Assembly (NCBI GenBank): GCA_963995525.1
Contig: OZ023211.1
Location: 57,332,329-57,396,328, forward strand
DNA: 64,000 nucleotides
Source: Escarpia spicata
Lineage: Eukaryota > Annelida > Polychaeta > Sabellida > Siboglinidae
Direction: 5' to 3'
Each line of letters opens with the position of its first letter. Position 1 is the stretch's first letter. Positions 12,471 through 26,202 of the stretch are shown one piece after another. Below the pieces are notes generated by a model. The model searched no databases. It was not told the origin of the DNA and saw only the letters and a list, made by a program, of their open reading frames with translations. Both the position numbers and the translations under genes were made by a program.

Positions 12471-13858
12471 CTGAATAAAAAGGTTCCAGAAACAAGTCAG
12501 AGAACTACAGACCAGTGAGTTTAAGCAAATTATTAGAAAGACTAATTAAAGATCACATGGTGGATTTTCTTGTTAAACATAACTTGTTAAACCCATCTCA
12601 ACATGGCTTTCTAACAGGAGGTCATGCTTAACAAATATGTGATGTTTTTTTGAAGATATCACTAAGTGGGTAGACGAGGGATCACCAGTAGATATCATCT
12701 ACTTAGATTTTCAGAAAGCTTTCGACAAAGTGCCACATCAAAGACTACTGCTTAAATTAAAGGCCCATGGCACAGGAAATGGTTTAATTAACTGGATAGA
12801 AAAATGGTTAATTGACAGAAGACAACGGTAATAGTTGATGCGGAGGCTTCAAACTGGAAATCAGTTTTGAGTGGGGTAATGGATCAGTACTGGGATCTAT
12901 ATTATTCTTAATATATATCAACGATTTGGACGATGATATAACAAACAAGGTGTTGAAATTTTCGGATGATACAAAATTGTTTAGACGGATTAAACGTGAA
13001 AAGATAGACAGCATTTACAAGATGATCTTGACAGGTTGATAAAATGGTCTGAAAAATGGCAAATGTTGTTAAATTTTTTGAAATGTAAATGCTTCCACAC
13101 AGGACATGGGAACGAAGATGTACAATATACAATCGGAGGTTCTGTACTAAGTACTATTGTAAAAGAAAAGGACTTAGGGTTAATCATTAGTGCTGATATG
13201 AATGTTTCAGAGTAGTGCGGTATTGCCGTTTCAAAGGGAAATCAAATCCTTGGATTAATTAGGCGAAACATAACGTATAAGGAAAAAGAGCTAATACTAC
13301 CGCTGTACAAAACAATAGTTAGGCCTCATTAAAATATTGTATTCAAGCGTGGAGGCCATATCGCAAGAAGGACATATATATGCTAGAAAGAGTACAGATG
13401 AGAGCAATTAAAATTATACAAAAACTGAGGGATCTTAGTTACGAAATACGCCTAAAAATATGGTTTAACAACACTAGAGACCAGGAGGTTGAGAGGAGAT
13501 CAGATAGAAGTGTTTAAAATATTGAATGGTTATGAAAATATTGATAGAAATATTGTTGTCTCAGTTAAGAAAGATAGAAGGACCAGAGGGCATGAAGTTA
13601 CATTAGTAAAGGAGCAGTGTAGATTAGATATAAGAAAGTTCTCATTCTCACAAAGGACTGCAAATGACTGGAACAGATTATCTCCTGATTGTGTTGGTGC
13701 TAGTAGCGTGAATATGTTTTAAAATAAAATCGATACATACCTTAAATGGCGGGATACACGTAGATAAAAATAAAAAGTATTTGACTTTCGATAAGCCAAA
13801 AGGCTTCCTTGTCTATCTGCCATCCAGAGTTAATTTTCTGGATGACAATCATGTTAAA
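12471..13858 (+). mobile_element. Non-LTR retrotransposon remnant, copy B
   Basis: Copy of the LINE remnant in unit B. It has the same inherited stops plus a private 4-base loss at about 12877, where the other copies read GGTACCGCAGGGATCAG. Confidence 0.85.
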
Positions 13859-14154
13859 TCATGTTAAATAAGTGAATACTAGGGTTTGGCTGTAGACAGT
13901 AGAGGGTGTGAACGAATGTTTTTGCGTAGTAATTGCTGAAAGTTTCAAAGACAAGTTGAGGTGATGTCCCAATGTACTTGTCTGCCAGGGGTTCTAGCAA
14001 TCCTAAGGATACCGCATTATATAAAAGCTTACATTTACCTGTTTTACGTAGGAGTAACTAAAGTAGTATTTACAATAACAGATTTGTGTAATCTTCAAAG
14101 ACAGTTTCCAAAAACAAATGTGCCGCTATTTATATATTGTGTTTTCATTTTCAG

Positions 14155-14551
14155 ATTCGCCTCAGCAGCGGCGAAAACAACACTGGTATGGGCCAATTTT
14201 GGGTGGAGTGGGATTTGCCGGCAGGCAGGAACGTATCCACATTCTGGAAATTGTCTGTGGGTTCGAGAGTCACCTGAACACAAAGTCAAAGTGCGTAGTT
14301 CGTTCGCACCGCAACGCATTTGCTACCAGAATAAATATGGAATACAGACGTTTGGCACATTTCCAGCCACAGTGATGTCTACTGAAATTTCCATGGCAAA
14401 CAATGTGTGTATGGCTGTCGTTGTGATAATCCCCGGAACAACTGTGTGGGGTTTTACGGAAAACGGAAATGGATATGACGCTCCGACAAGTGATCTCGAT
14501 TGGCCTAATGTGGAGACCGGACCTCCGTTTGTGTCGTTGTGGCTGCGCTAA
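14155..14551 (+). pseudogene. FReD-like terminal exon, copy B (frameshifted)
   Basis: Second copy of the FReD-like terminal exon with an intact acceptor. An 11-bp deletion after ...TCGAGAGTC (near 14270) shifts the frame, and a TGA follows at once (14275-14277) after 40 codons. The remaining 3' two thirds is otherwise nearly identical to copies A and C. About 300 bp further on, a deletion equivalent to A positions 2983-3460 also removes the candidate poly(A) signal. There is no upstream FReD exon in this unit beyond its last 7 bases. I judge it a dead exon; splicing to it would give a truncated protein. Confidence 0.85.
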
Positions 14552-14553
14552 CG

Positions 14554-14832
<279 letters not shown>

Positions 14833-17800
14833 TACCAAAATAATGCTGTAATGCGAACATTATTTGTATGATTTACACAAAAATATTTACAATTATAAAG
14901 TACACCTGTACATGCTCCATCTGAAATAAATATATTGAATTACAGGACAGGTGCTTATAGAACGATATGGAACCCTCGAGGCGAAAGGAAAAGCGGGGTT
15001 TCGAGAAAGTCGTCTTATGTCGCAGAGAAGTGAAAATGGCATTGTAGCAGGATACACGTTAGTACAAATAGAAAAACGAGACCCAAAACCGGGTCCGCTT
15101 GAAATAAGTTATTAAGTCAGCGAGCGAAACGACTTAAGTTGTAGTAAAGTGTCACCTGCATAACAGTGCGACGTTGACCAGTGAAACAAGTAAAAAGCAA
15201 TGGTCCAAAGGCAGAACGTTGAAGAACGCTACATTAAGTACGGAGTGCAGATGAAAGTCAGTTTCCCTATTCCCATTCTTTGGTGTAGCGTATCGGCCTC
15301 TAAGAAAGAGAAACTGACACTACGGAATCATTTCCATTTTTATTCACCATTATTCATGTACACCTGTACTGCCAATCAGAACCGTTGTTCTGCCGTCCTA
15401 ATGGGATTATACAAAACAGTTGCGTTAGTCAGTTGACTGTAACAATATTAAACATAATGTAAATATACGAATTAGTCAATAAAGTTGCTGTAAATGCCAA
15501 TAAAATAAATACTGCGGAATTAAATTATTTTGCTGCAGGTATTTGTCTCTTAGACGTTACCGTACACTTGGTGCACATTTAACACACATGTATACAATCA
15601 GTTTATAAAAGAGCTTCGCTCCGCATAAATACAACAGTTAAAACCAACAATACATCATCGTAAAACTCCGGATAGATATTTGACAAAATCGTCGCTACAT
15701 TCCTTAGCAATGATTGTATTAAACAACAGATAATTTAAAAACTCGGCAAAGCCAGCCGATAACTGGATTAACTATTTATGCTACCTCAACAGAACCTGGC
15801 TTCCGCCAATTGCATAATATTGTCGGTGTGTTTTTCGATGTAGAAAGTTTTGGTTACTAGTGGAATGTGCTAAGAACTGCTGTCAACAGTCTTACACTAA
15901 TAATGTAGAGGAAATAAACGTTGTGGCCTACTGAACATTAAACAAACAGTTTGTCAAAAATTGGGACACATGTCCTGGCAGTGTACCTTTAATGTGTTGC
16001 GTACTAAATGCCAAGGGCTTTATACATCTGGGCCGAACATGCAATGTGTAAAGCAGTATGTGCCAAGCCAGTACTCGCAAGCATTCAACTTTGTGACGTT
16101 TGCACTGGGAGATTAATACTTGTTCTATCCTGGTTTCAATGCAATCCAGCTACTAAAACTCGATGCTGTTGTTATTTAACAATTCAAGTAATATTATGTG
16201 CAGTGATGTAGCAAAACAGTAAAACAGGAATGTATCCTGCCCATGCCACAAGAAAACTCTTATTCATATTCCAGCAGCAAACGAAACTGCTTCATCGACG
16301 CATCCAACCAACATGTGAAATGGCAATCCGTGACGTGTTACTGGGTGAAACGAGTTCTAACACGTGACAGTGTTAAGAATTTGTACGATATCGTCTCGTT
16401 GTTTTTTCTTTGTCTTCATCACTGCGTCACGGCGAACGAATTGCACGCTGTCGTCTTTCACGGTGTCGACAAAGAATAAGTACTTCCGCTTCCGGCGCAA
16501 CCGGAAGCATTTACATATAGCCGGCAAACGAAATACGATGTGAGGCGACGACTGTAGATTTTCATCAACAGAGGTTCCGTTCTTAAAGATCTTTATGATC
16601 CTCATTTTGTATCCAACAAGGTTCTTGGTTCTCCCTTCCTGTTCTACTTGTCCTTCAAAAACTGAAAGATGGAAAACAAAACATATTAGTGATACGATAT
16701 CTAGGTTTCTTTCAAAGATCCGGACATATATTTTTCAGTATCACTTTGACGAACGTTTAAATTGTCTCTGTTTTGTAAAGCCTGCTGATACATCATTAAA
16801 AACATGCTAGATGTACTATTCCACGAATAACACAGTGCACGATCATAAAATGTTATTATTGGCATGCATGGCACTATACAAAATGTAATTATTATGGCGG
16901 GGATATATATATATGGCAATATAAAAATAACAAATTTTTGACCGAGAAAATACTCAAATGCCTACAATATGTTCCCTTTAATAAATATTAAAAGAAAGTA
17001 ACGCCAACATGTTCCCTTGCATTGACAACGCTTTGCATCTAATTTGTCACGGCTGCAACAATGACTTATCCATGATCACAAAAAGAAAGATGGCCGTCCA
17101 CGTGAAATGCACAGAACGCACTACAAAGCTATCAGCTAATAGTTGTCTAATACAGTCACAGGAGGATTCAGAGAGGCCTGGGGAACGTGACCCCTAGACC
17201 TCTAGAATTCGGCCGCGCTTTGCGCTAGACTTTTTGAATGTGCCCCATTACGTGTCCCCTAGACGTTCTGAATTTAAGAACGTCGCAGCGAAGGATTTTC
17301 AACAGCACAACCCCCCGCCTTCCGATGTAAGGATCCAGCAGCGTAGTCCTGTTGAAACTCATGCCCACCCAATATGAATTTGGTTCGGCCGCCAGTGGGT
17401 TTTTCGCGACCCTCAAGGGGGTTCAACTGGAGGTTTCGCCCCCCTCCCCCCCGACTACCCTCTCTGGTTCCGGCCATGATAGTTTTTCCTCTTTGTCCCT
17501 GAAGTCTGGATAGTTTAACCATGAAACTCGTTCCCTTTCAAGCCAACCCCCTCCATCCAAAACGAGGCGTTACCACGACGACGTCATATCACGTGGGTAG
17601 TGATTACGTGGAAATCACAAATTACGCGGAAATCACGTCATCGCTGCAAAGCATTACCTCACCGAGACAAATATATTTCCTAGCAATAAATGTATTACCT
17701 GTAGAATATTTAAAGAAACATTTGAATCATACTTAACGTTGTTGTCGGATAGATTAATTTCACACTTTTTAAAACAAATTACCTATTGAAATAAGTGGGT

Positions 17801-18653
17801 GGTTCAATGTTGCGGGGATACTTTGTATAATAGAAATGAGATTGGACATGAATTTTATCTATTGTTTAAATGTGACGCTCTTCAACAGCAAAGACGTGTT
17901 TTTCTACCATGACAGTTTAGTAATCTACTTAATACCATTATTCAATTATATCCGTTTCACCCACCGTGACAACCAAATTGTCATTATCAGAACCAGTTAG
18001 TTTACTCACGGAGAAACCTGTATAGTGGTGCAGTTTTTAATATATTATTGCATGCATTTATTACCTGTAAAATATTAACGTGGGCAACTGCGGATGTGTG
18101 CCACGCCATAGGTTGACATTAACTCACCTGTTATTAAATGTCGAAACATAAATGCTTGTGTTGGTGTTAATCTAACATAATATTACCAATATCACGTACC
18201 TACTATAACAAGCGTAACTTGTTGTGTTTTGAAGATATTTTTCAACACCAAGCGGTGATAAAAATTCTACAGATAATATGCAGGCCGAATTGTTCATAAG
18301 CATTGCGGCCCGATTACACGAACGAGTAATTGTCCGATTTGGGGGCGACCAATCTGACACGTCGTTTCTTGGTACAAACAAGACACGACGCACCCGACAA
18401 CAAGTTGCCCGACAATCGGACATTTACTCGCTCGTGTATACCAGCTTTTATTCTGCAATGGAAAACAAACACATCTAGTAGTGAGACAACACGCTATCTG
18501 GCATTGATGTTTCGACATCGGTCGTGGTGCTGACAAGTTAGTACCTAGTGCTTTCCGACAGAAGAATCGTCGAATTCTGCGTGGCTTGAATCGTCCGGGG
18601 CATGCTGGACAGTGCGTACGAAGTGCGTGTGTTCCCTTTGGCCTTCTGCTTAC

Positions 18654-18960
18654 CGTTCGTCCGTTGATACAAGCCTGCCTACTAGGATCGTACCCTTCGC
18701 GACCGCAACACGATAGACCAGGCTCGTCGTGCAGGACACCGCCACAGCACGTCTGCAGCCAACCGAAGTAGTTACGCGCGCCGCAGCACTCGTCGCCATG
18801 GCGACGCGTGTGCACGCGGTACTCGCTCGAATTGTTGTCATGGCAGCAGATCTGTCGGACGTTGTAGCAGCGACGGGTGGCGCTACCTGGTGGGCCACAC
18901 CACTGCTGATGACGTCTTTCGCAGGCGACTGTCGTGAACACTGGGACGCGACGTTGGCAA
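18654..18960 (-). CDS. Galaxin-like exon 9, copy B (orphan set)
   Basis: Same as copy A in the exon proper. Past the donor the open extension carries three substitutions against A (two adjacent near 18566, one near 18430), which alter amino acids if read through. This suggests that the extension is intronic. Confidence 0.7.
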
Positions 18961-19550
18961 CTGAAAGTGGATTTTATTACGTAATGATCGAGTTTAGTTT
19001 ATAAATATTTAGAAATATAGCAAATATAGTTTGGCCCGCATCGTGCTTTTGACACTCACGGGATAGTGGCGCCACATAGGAGACGTTGAATTAATGACAA
19101 TTTGTTACGACATCCTCAGTCCTTAATTTGGTTCAATATTGTATCAATGTATTTGCATATAAGCTGTTGTCAACAAACACATATTGGGATATAAAATTGT
19201 GTGTGTGTAGCAGATACGAAACATATATATATTTTGAGCGTATTTTTCTGAATCATAAAACATACTGAAAACGTCGTGGAACCATTTATACGAAACTTGT
19301 GTTTATTTAAGTATATTTTGGTTGAATCTAAGAATGTAGGTATCTGACGGTCTCCGTCAAAGGTCCGCCTTCTAACGACGACCATGAAATATGACCAAAA
19401 TAATGAGAAATATACGTGCCTCCATCAGTGGTAACTTATGTCTACTGTAAGATCACAAGAATCAAGCATTTCTGTACATTCAAGGATATGCATTACTTGT
19501 TGAGAGTTGCCGCCATTATTATACACCTGTATATCGGCACTAACACTTAC

Positions 19551-19777
19551 CTGTGAGTCGACTCGCTTCCCGTGAACACCAGCCCACTACAACACATCTC
19601 GAAGTCGGGGTGGTAAGCATTTCGGCTCGGTTCGCAGCACCTGTTCTTGTTGTCCGGGTCCCGGCGGTGGAGGTATCCTTGACAACACAACTGCTCCGTA
19701 GGGTAGTACAACTTTCGGCCGCAGCGTTGTCGTTTGTCATGGCGTCGCTTAAACGACACTTTGCCGTCTTGACAAAT
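19551..19777 (-). CDS. Galaxin-like exon 8, copy B
   Basis: 227 bp, phase 0-2, both splice sites intact. I saw no difference from copy A. Confidence 0.7.
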
Positions 19778-20220
19778 CTGCGCAACATACAAGTATAATA
19801 AAATCACTGAAAAGAAGAACAACAAATATAAAAAATAACAACAACATGCAACAGCAACATTGAGACGATTATTTATGAATTATTGTAATTCTTATTTATT
19901 GTAACTTAGAGTTTAGGACGAAACCGTTTTGTCCGGCGGACTGTAGTAATACGATACCACTCGACGTGGCGGAAATTCTACTTGAGGAAACAGTCTACGT
20001 AGATGTGAATAAAGGTTTCGAGAACGAGTTTATTATCCGCTACACATTAAGACTTGCGTTCATTCGTTCGCGCGTCTGTCCACGGTGTCCTAACATGAGA
20101 AGTTACGCATATTCACAACACTGGTTGCCAATTTCACATTCCGCCAAACCAGCACACTTACACAATATAAGGAGATAGGGTCTACAAGGCGTCAACCTGT
20201 GCCGCCATCTGGCGACTTAC

Positions 20221-20390
20221 CGTGCGTGCAGAGTTGTAGAGTTTGGGCTCGTCGTCTGTGAAGCGATTCTCGCAGCACGAGTCGAAGTCGCGATACTTCC
20301 TCCTTGGTCCAGACAACGGACAGCACACCTCGTCGGCTGCCAACTGCCACTGACCTGCACAGCACTGCGCCTGCATGCTGACCACTTCAC
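20221..20390 (-). CDS. Galaxin-like exon 7, copy B
   Basis: 170 bp, phase 1-0, intact splice sites and three di-cysteines. Confidence 0.7.
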
Positions 20391-20739
20391 CTGTGCATGA
20401 AGGGCGTCTATCAATTGCCAATAGCTATTGCTATAGACGCAGGAAAAGGGGGACGGGGGGCGGGGGGCAGCTGCCCCCCTGTAATTTCTCGGGGGGGGGG
20501 GGCAGACATATGGTTCTCCCCCATTAAAAGTGAGCGTGAATGATTGTTTTTGTGGCGAAACATTTTTCGAAAGCACAGCTGACAATTTACTTTGAACAGC
20601 ACTGCCCCCCCCCCCCGTGTTTGTTCGAATGTTAACAGTTCACAGCCGAGACAGCGCAGTACCTGAAGTTACAGTGGCGCAGATGTCACAGTCGAACCAA
20701 CCGAGACAGCCGCAAGGTGAGTGAAGATTTATGACAGCT

Positions 20740-20940
<201 letters not shown>

Positions 20941-21014
20941 GAATAGCATCAGACAATATGACATCATTTTACGTTATAGTATACTTTTTTTTAATACAAT
21001 TACATATTCCTCAC

Positions 21015-21203
21015 CTCCGCAACATTTGTTACTCTCCTTTCTGTAGACGGCGGCAGAGGTCGGTGTGCCGAACACGTTGTGGCTGTGTTCGCAGCACCCC
21101 TGGCGGTTACTGTTGTACGACTCTCGGCCACAACACTTCCGGTCAGGTGACTTCCGTTGCGGCACGCCGTCGCAGCACGTGTGGGTCGTCGAGTCGATGA
21201 GAC
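21015..21203 (-). CDS. Galaxin-like exon 6, copy B
   Basis: 189 bp, phase 1-1, four di-cysteines, intact splice sites. Confidence 0.7.
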
Positions 21204-21401
21204 CTACGGGGAAAGGTTAAGTTCTGTGAGTTCATTGCAACGTGCAATGCATATAATATGTGCTGTTCTTCTCAATAGATTGTATGAAACAGCAATTAAC
21301 GCAAATGCATGTATACGTTTGCATGTAACAGCATCGTTTACGCGTGATGTCGACCCTGCAGCAGTAGGATCGTTTACATGAATGCATGTGGATTTTCACG
21401 T

Positions 21402-21499
21402 AGAAATTAGATAGCTGTTGTAAACATAACGTCACTGCACTACACTACTGAGAAATTAGATAGCTGTTGTAAACATAACGTCACTGCACTACACTACTG
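21402..21499. repeat. 49-bp perfect tandem duplication private to unit B
   Basis: Two exact 49-bp copies (21402-21450 and 21451-21499), starting AGAAATTAGATAGC and ending CACTACACTACTG. Units A and C have a single copy. It lies between galaxin exons 6 and 5. Confidence 0.95.
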
Positions 21500-21745
21500 A
21501 TGTCTCCATCAAACATCGACGGGTACGCGACATGTAATTTTGTACTTCAAGTTAGTGAGTCAGAACATTTACGAAACCACAACAATGACAAGAACATAAA
21601 CAGTTAACAAATTGTCATGTAAGCAAAACATGTTACATACTAACAATAACGCATACTGGTAATTAATATATAACGCTCTGAAACAATAGCGTATTTATGC
21701 CAACGCTAACTCCATTGCGTGAAAGAGGGGTGTGACGTATCTTAC

Positions 21746-21889
21746 CACGTTCGGCGTCTTTGCAGCATTGCACGGTTGAGTTGCCGGAATGTGATATTGT
21801 GTAGTTATCATAGCAACACTCCGCTTGGAGTATGTTGTATCTGAGTCGGCCACAGCAAGAGTAGACGTCATTCTTCTCATACAGCGTGT
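21746..21889 (-). CDS. Galaxin-like exon 5, copy B
   Basis: 144 bp, phase 1-1, three di-cysteines, intact splice sites. Confidence 0.7.
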
Positions 21890-22222
21890 CTGCAACGAGG
21901 ATCAACACACGCGGTCAACGTCAGCTCATCCTTTCATATATTGATGATTCACCCACCAATTCGCCCACCCTCGTACACGCATAACCAATGATACATTCGC
22001 ACGTTATGCATGCACAAATGCATAAATCCACTGGTCATAAACAAATACAAACGGGCGTGTACCCATACGTGCGTACGGGTCACGTATGTTCGTGCGTGCG
22101 TGTGTGTGTACGTGTGTACGCCTGTATGCTTGCACGTATGCACATGTGCATACATATATTTGTGTCTATATGTACGTACAAACATACGCAATCTCATAGC
22201 ACATACGCCGGCATGCACGGAC

Positions 22223-22239
22223 GCACACACACACACACA

Positions 22240-22304
<65 letters not shown>
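22223..22304. repeat. (CA)n microsatellite, unit B
   Basis: Equivalent of the CA tract at 10803-10895. Confidence 0.95.
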
Positions 22305-22308
<4 letters not shown>

Positions 22309-23714
22309 ATTTTTCTGATTCAATACAGATGCCTAGAAAAGTTTACATAAACATTTTGCATAACTGACGAAACGACCTGCAGGGAAGTGCACCGTAACAA
22401 TCTTGGCAAGCCCTCTGTTCTATTCGTTTATAGCCGGTTGCTGCTACGTTTTAGAACAGGAAGATCGACGTAGGTCCTAATAACAAATTATTTCGCCAAC
22501 GCCTTTATGGAATGCACTCGCAGCTGATATATCTTCGAGCATGGTATCAGTAGTAAACGGTGCCACCCTTGACAGCGTTTACCTACAACCACATAATTAT
22601 AAAGTAACAATGCATCGATAATGTTAACGATTAGTTCGCAGGCATTACAAATAGAACTCTAACCGCGATACCGCAGATAGCATCGCAGTATTTTGTACCC
22701 TCGGGGTCTTGCCAAATGTGTTCACAGCAACCCGTACATACGACGTGCAATAACTTTACGAATAACATAATTGATCATATGGTTCAGGTACAAATCCTGC
22801 ATTAAAGAAGTATATAAATATGGTCGTGTGTGGCTGCCATACTAAAGCGTGATTTCTGAGAACAGTTTTTCAGCAGCTGCAAAATGAGGAGTCCATAATT
22901 TCAGATCGTTTGATTCTGGACTTCTTACTTTATTTGGTAATGTAGATGCCGAGATAATGCTTTGAAATTAAACTTAGTAATTTTCACGTGATTTTTGTTG
23001 AATCGTAGTTTATGTCCTACCAATCTCTCAAGTAGCGTATAACTATAATTGGAAGCGGTTATTTCTTAACAAGAAGCTGTTCAAGTTCCAATATTTTATA
23101 CATGATCTAGTAACCCAAAATCAGCTACCAGGAGACTTAGAAGTGCTGCGGAGAACCGACGTTAGGTCTAGGTTTTGTTTGTACCGTAACTTCATAGTTT
23201 TTGTTATTTCAGTTTTGGCAGAATTCAACTTTTAACGTACATCGAAACATTAGTCCACACTGTGGTAGAAAAATCATGTAATACTTCCGAGTCAAACAAA
23301 TCATGACCTTCTACGACATCCGAAAAAGTATAATTGAGATCTACCCCCATCCAGGCGTAGTAATACGAACGCGAAACCGTGTGCACCATTTAGCCCCTAG
23401 GTCCCGCACTTACAAATGCGCTAGTCTATCTACCCCGGGATCTTACTTCCGAGTTATTCGCGTATGGAAAAAATCACACAAAAATTCAAGAAGTAATAAA
23501 ATGTTTTTATTTGAATGAATACGGCCGAACCTCTTGTTAATATAGATTTGCTTCAAATAAAAAATAATTATAAAGTACAAGTGTTTAACCAAAGCAAAAT
23601 GTTGCGCGGATTTATACGAAATTTCAAAAAAAAAAAAAAAATTCAACCAATAAGTGTCACGTCGGTAGTGTAGCAGTAGCGAAACTACCCCCAATAGTCA
23701 CCCCTGCAACTTAC

Positions 23715-23734
23715 CACCGCAGCATTCGTGTTGC
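23715..23734 (-). pseudogene. Truncated galaxin exon 4 at the B/C junction
   Basis: 20-bp stub of exon 4 with an intact donor (GTG|GTAAGT) and intact TGC TGC codons. It is fused to AAATCAG|GTAAGT of the FReD exon on the other strand. It has no acceptor, so it is an orphan splice donor. Confidence 0.85.
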
Positions 23735-23877
23735 AAATCAGGTAAGTTGTTTCAGTCACACAAACAAGATAAAAAATGTAACTGTATTTATAGAAAATGT
23801 AGGTCTACTATTTACCACTGTCTGTCAACGAAAGCTGTGTCAATATCATTCTCTCCGCGTTGCTTATGTTTATTCAG

Positions 23878-25272
23878 CTGAATATAAAGGTTCCAGAAAC
23901 AAGTCAGAGAACTACAGACCAGTGAGTTTAAGCAAATTATTAGATAGAAAGACTAATTAAAGATCACATGGTGGATTTTCTTGTTAAACATAACTTGTTA
24001 AACCCATCTCAACATGGCTTTCTAACAGGAGGTCATGCTTAACAAATATGTTATGTTTTTTTGAAGATATCACTAAGTGGGTAGACGAGGGATCACCAGT
24101 AGATATCATCTACTTAGATTTTCAGAAAGCTTTCGACAAAGTGCCACATCAAAGACTACTGCTTAAACTAAAGGCCCATGGCACAGGAAATGGTTTAATT
24201 AACTGGATAGAAAAATGGCTAATTGACAGAAGACAACGGTAATAGTTGATGCGGAGGCTTCAAACTGGAAATCAGTTTTGAGTGGGGTACCGCAGGGATC
24301 AGTACTGGGATCTATATTATTCTTAATATATATCAACGATTTGGACGATGATATAACAAACAAGGTGTTGAAATTTTCGGATGATACAAAATTGTTTAGA
24401 CGGATTAAACGTGAAAAGATAGACAGCATTTACAAGATGATCTTGACAGGTTGATAAAATGGTCTGAAAAATGGCAAATGTTGTTCAATTTTTTGAAATG
24501 TAAATGCTTCCACACAGGACATGGGAACGAAGATGTACAATATACAATCGGAGGTTCTGTACTAAGTACTATTGTAAAAAAAAAGGACTTAGGGTTAATC
24601 ATTAGTGCTTATATGAATGTTTCAGAGTAGTGCGGTATTGCCGCTTCAAAGGGAAATCAAATCCTTGGATTAATTAGGCGAAACATAACGTATAAGGAAA
24701 AAGAGCTAATACTACCGCTGTACAAAACAATAGTTAGGCCTCATTAAAATATTGTATTCAAGCGTGGAGGCCATATCGCAAGAAGGACATATATATGCTA
24801 GAAAGAGTACAGATGAGAGCAATTAAAATTATACAAAAACTGAGGGATCTTAGTTACGAAATACGCCTAAAAATATGGTTTAACAACACTAGAGACCAGG
24901 AGATTGAGAGGAGATCAGATAGAAGTGTTTAAAATATTGAATGGTTATGAAAATATTGATAGAAATATTGTTGTCTCAGTTAAGAAAGATAGAAGGACCA
25001 GAGGGCATGAAGTTACATTAGTAAAGGAGCAGTGTAGATTAGATATAAGAAAGTTCTCATTCTCACAAAGGACTGCAAATGACTGGAACATATTATCTCC
25101 TGATTGTGTTGGTGCTAGTAGCGTGAATATGTTTTAAAATAAAATCGATACATACCTTAAATGGCGGGATACACGTAGATAAAAATAAAAAGTATTTGAC
25201 TTTCGATAAGCCAAAAGGCTTCCTTGTCTATCTGCCATCTAGAGTTAATTTTCTGGATGACAATCATGTTAA
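23878..25272 (+). mobile_element. Non-LTR retrotransposon remnant, copy C
   Basis: Copy of the LINE remnant in unit C. A single-base change (TGTTATG for TGTGATG near 24050) opens a short ORF through [13 protein letters not shown], but downstream stops remain. Confidence 0.85.
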
Positions 25273-25571
25273 ATCATGTTAAATAAGTGAATACTAGGGT
25301 TTGGCTGTAGACGGTAGAGGTTGTGAACGAATGTTTTTGCGTAGTAATTGCTGAAAGTTTCAAAGACAAGTTGAGGTGATGTCCCAATGTACTTGTCTGC
25401 CAGGGGTTCTAGCAATCCTAAGGATACCGCATTATATAAAAGCTTACATTTACCTGTTTTACGTAGGAGTAACTAAAGTAGTATTTACAATAACAGATTT
25501 GTGTAATCTTCAAAGACAGTTTCAACAACAAAAAATGTGCCGCTATTTATATATTGTGTTTTCATTTTCAG

Positions 25572-25979
25572 ATTCGCCTCAGCAGCGGCGAAAACAACAC
25601 TGGTATGGGCCAATTTTGGGTGGAGTGGGATTTGCCGGCAGGCAGGAACGTATCCACATTCTGGAAATTGTCTGTGGGTTCGAGAGTCATAGATTCCGCA
25701 CCTGAACACAAAGTCAAAGTGCGTAGTTCGTTCGCACCGCAACGCATTTGCTACCAGAATAAATATGGAATACAGACGTTTGGCACATTTCCAGCCACAG
25801 TGATGTCTACTGAAATTTCCATGGCAAACAATGTGTGTATGGCTGTCGTTGTGATAATCCCCGGAACAACTGTGTGGGGTTTTACGGAAAACGGAAATGG
25901 ATATGACGCTCCGACCAGTGATCTCGATTGGCCTAATGTGGAGACCGGACCTCCGTTTGTGTCGTTGTGGCTGCGCTAA
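25572..25979 (+). CDS. FReD-like terminal exon, copy C (intact, orphan)
   Basis: Third copy of the terminal exon, 408 bp, open throughout, with intact acceptor, stop and downstream AATAAA (26293). The only coding difference from copy A that I saw is synonymous (ACA/ACC before Ser-Asp). The upstream coding exon is absent from this unit, so it could be used only by splicing from the exon at 96-363 past units A and B, or from an unknown promoter. Coding potential is clear; expression is uncertain. Confidence 0.55.
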   Translation: MRLSSGENNTGMGQFWVEWDLPAGRNVSTFWKLSVGSRVIDSAPEHKVKVRSSFAPQRICYQNKYGIQTFGTFPATVMSTEISMANNVCMAVVVIIPGTTVWGFTENGNGYDAPTSDLDWPNVETGPPFVSLWLR

Positions 25980-25980
25980 C

Positions 25981-26202
<222 letters not shown>

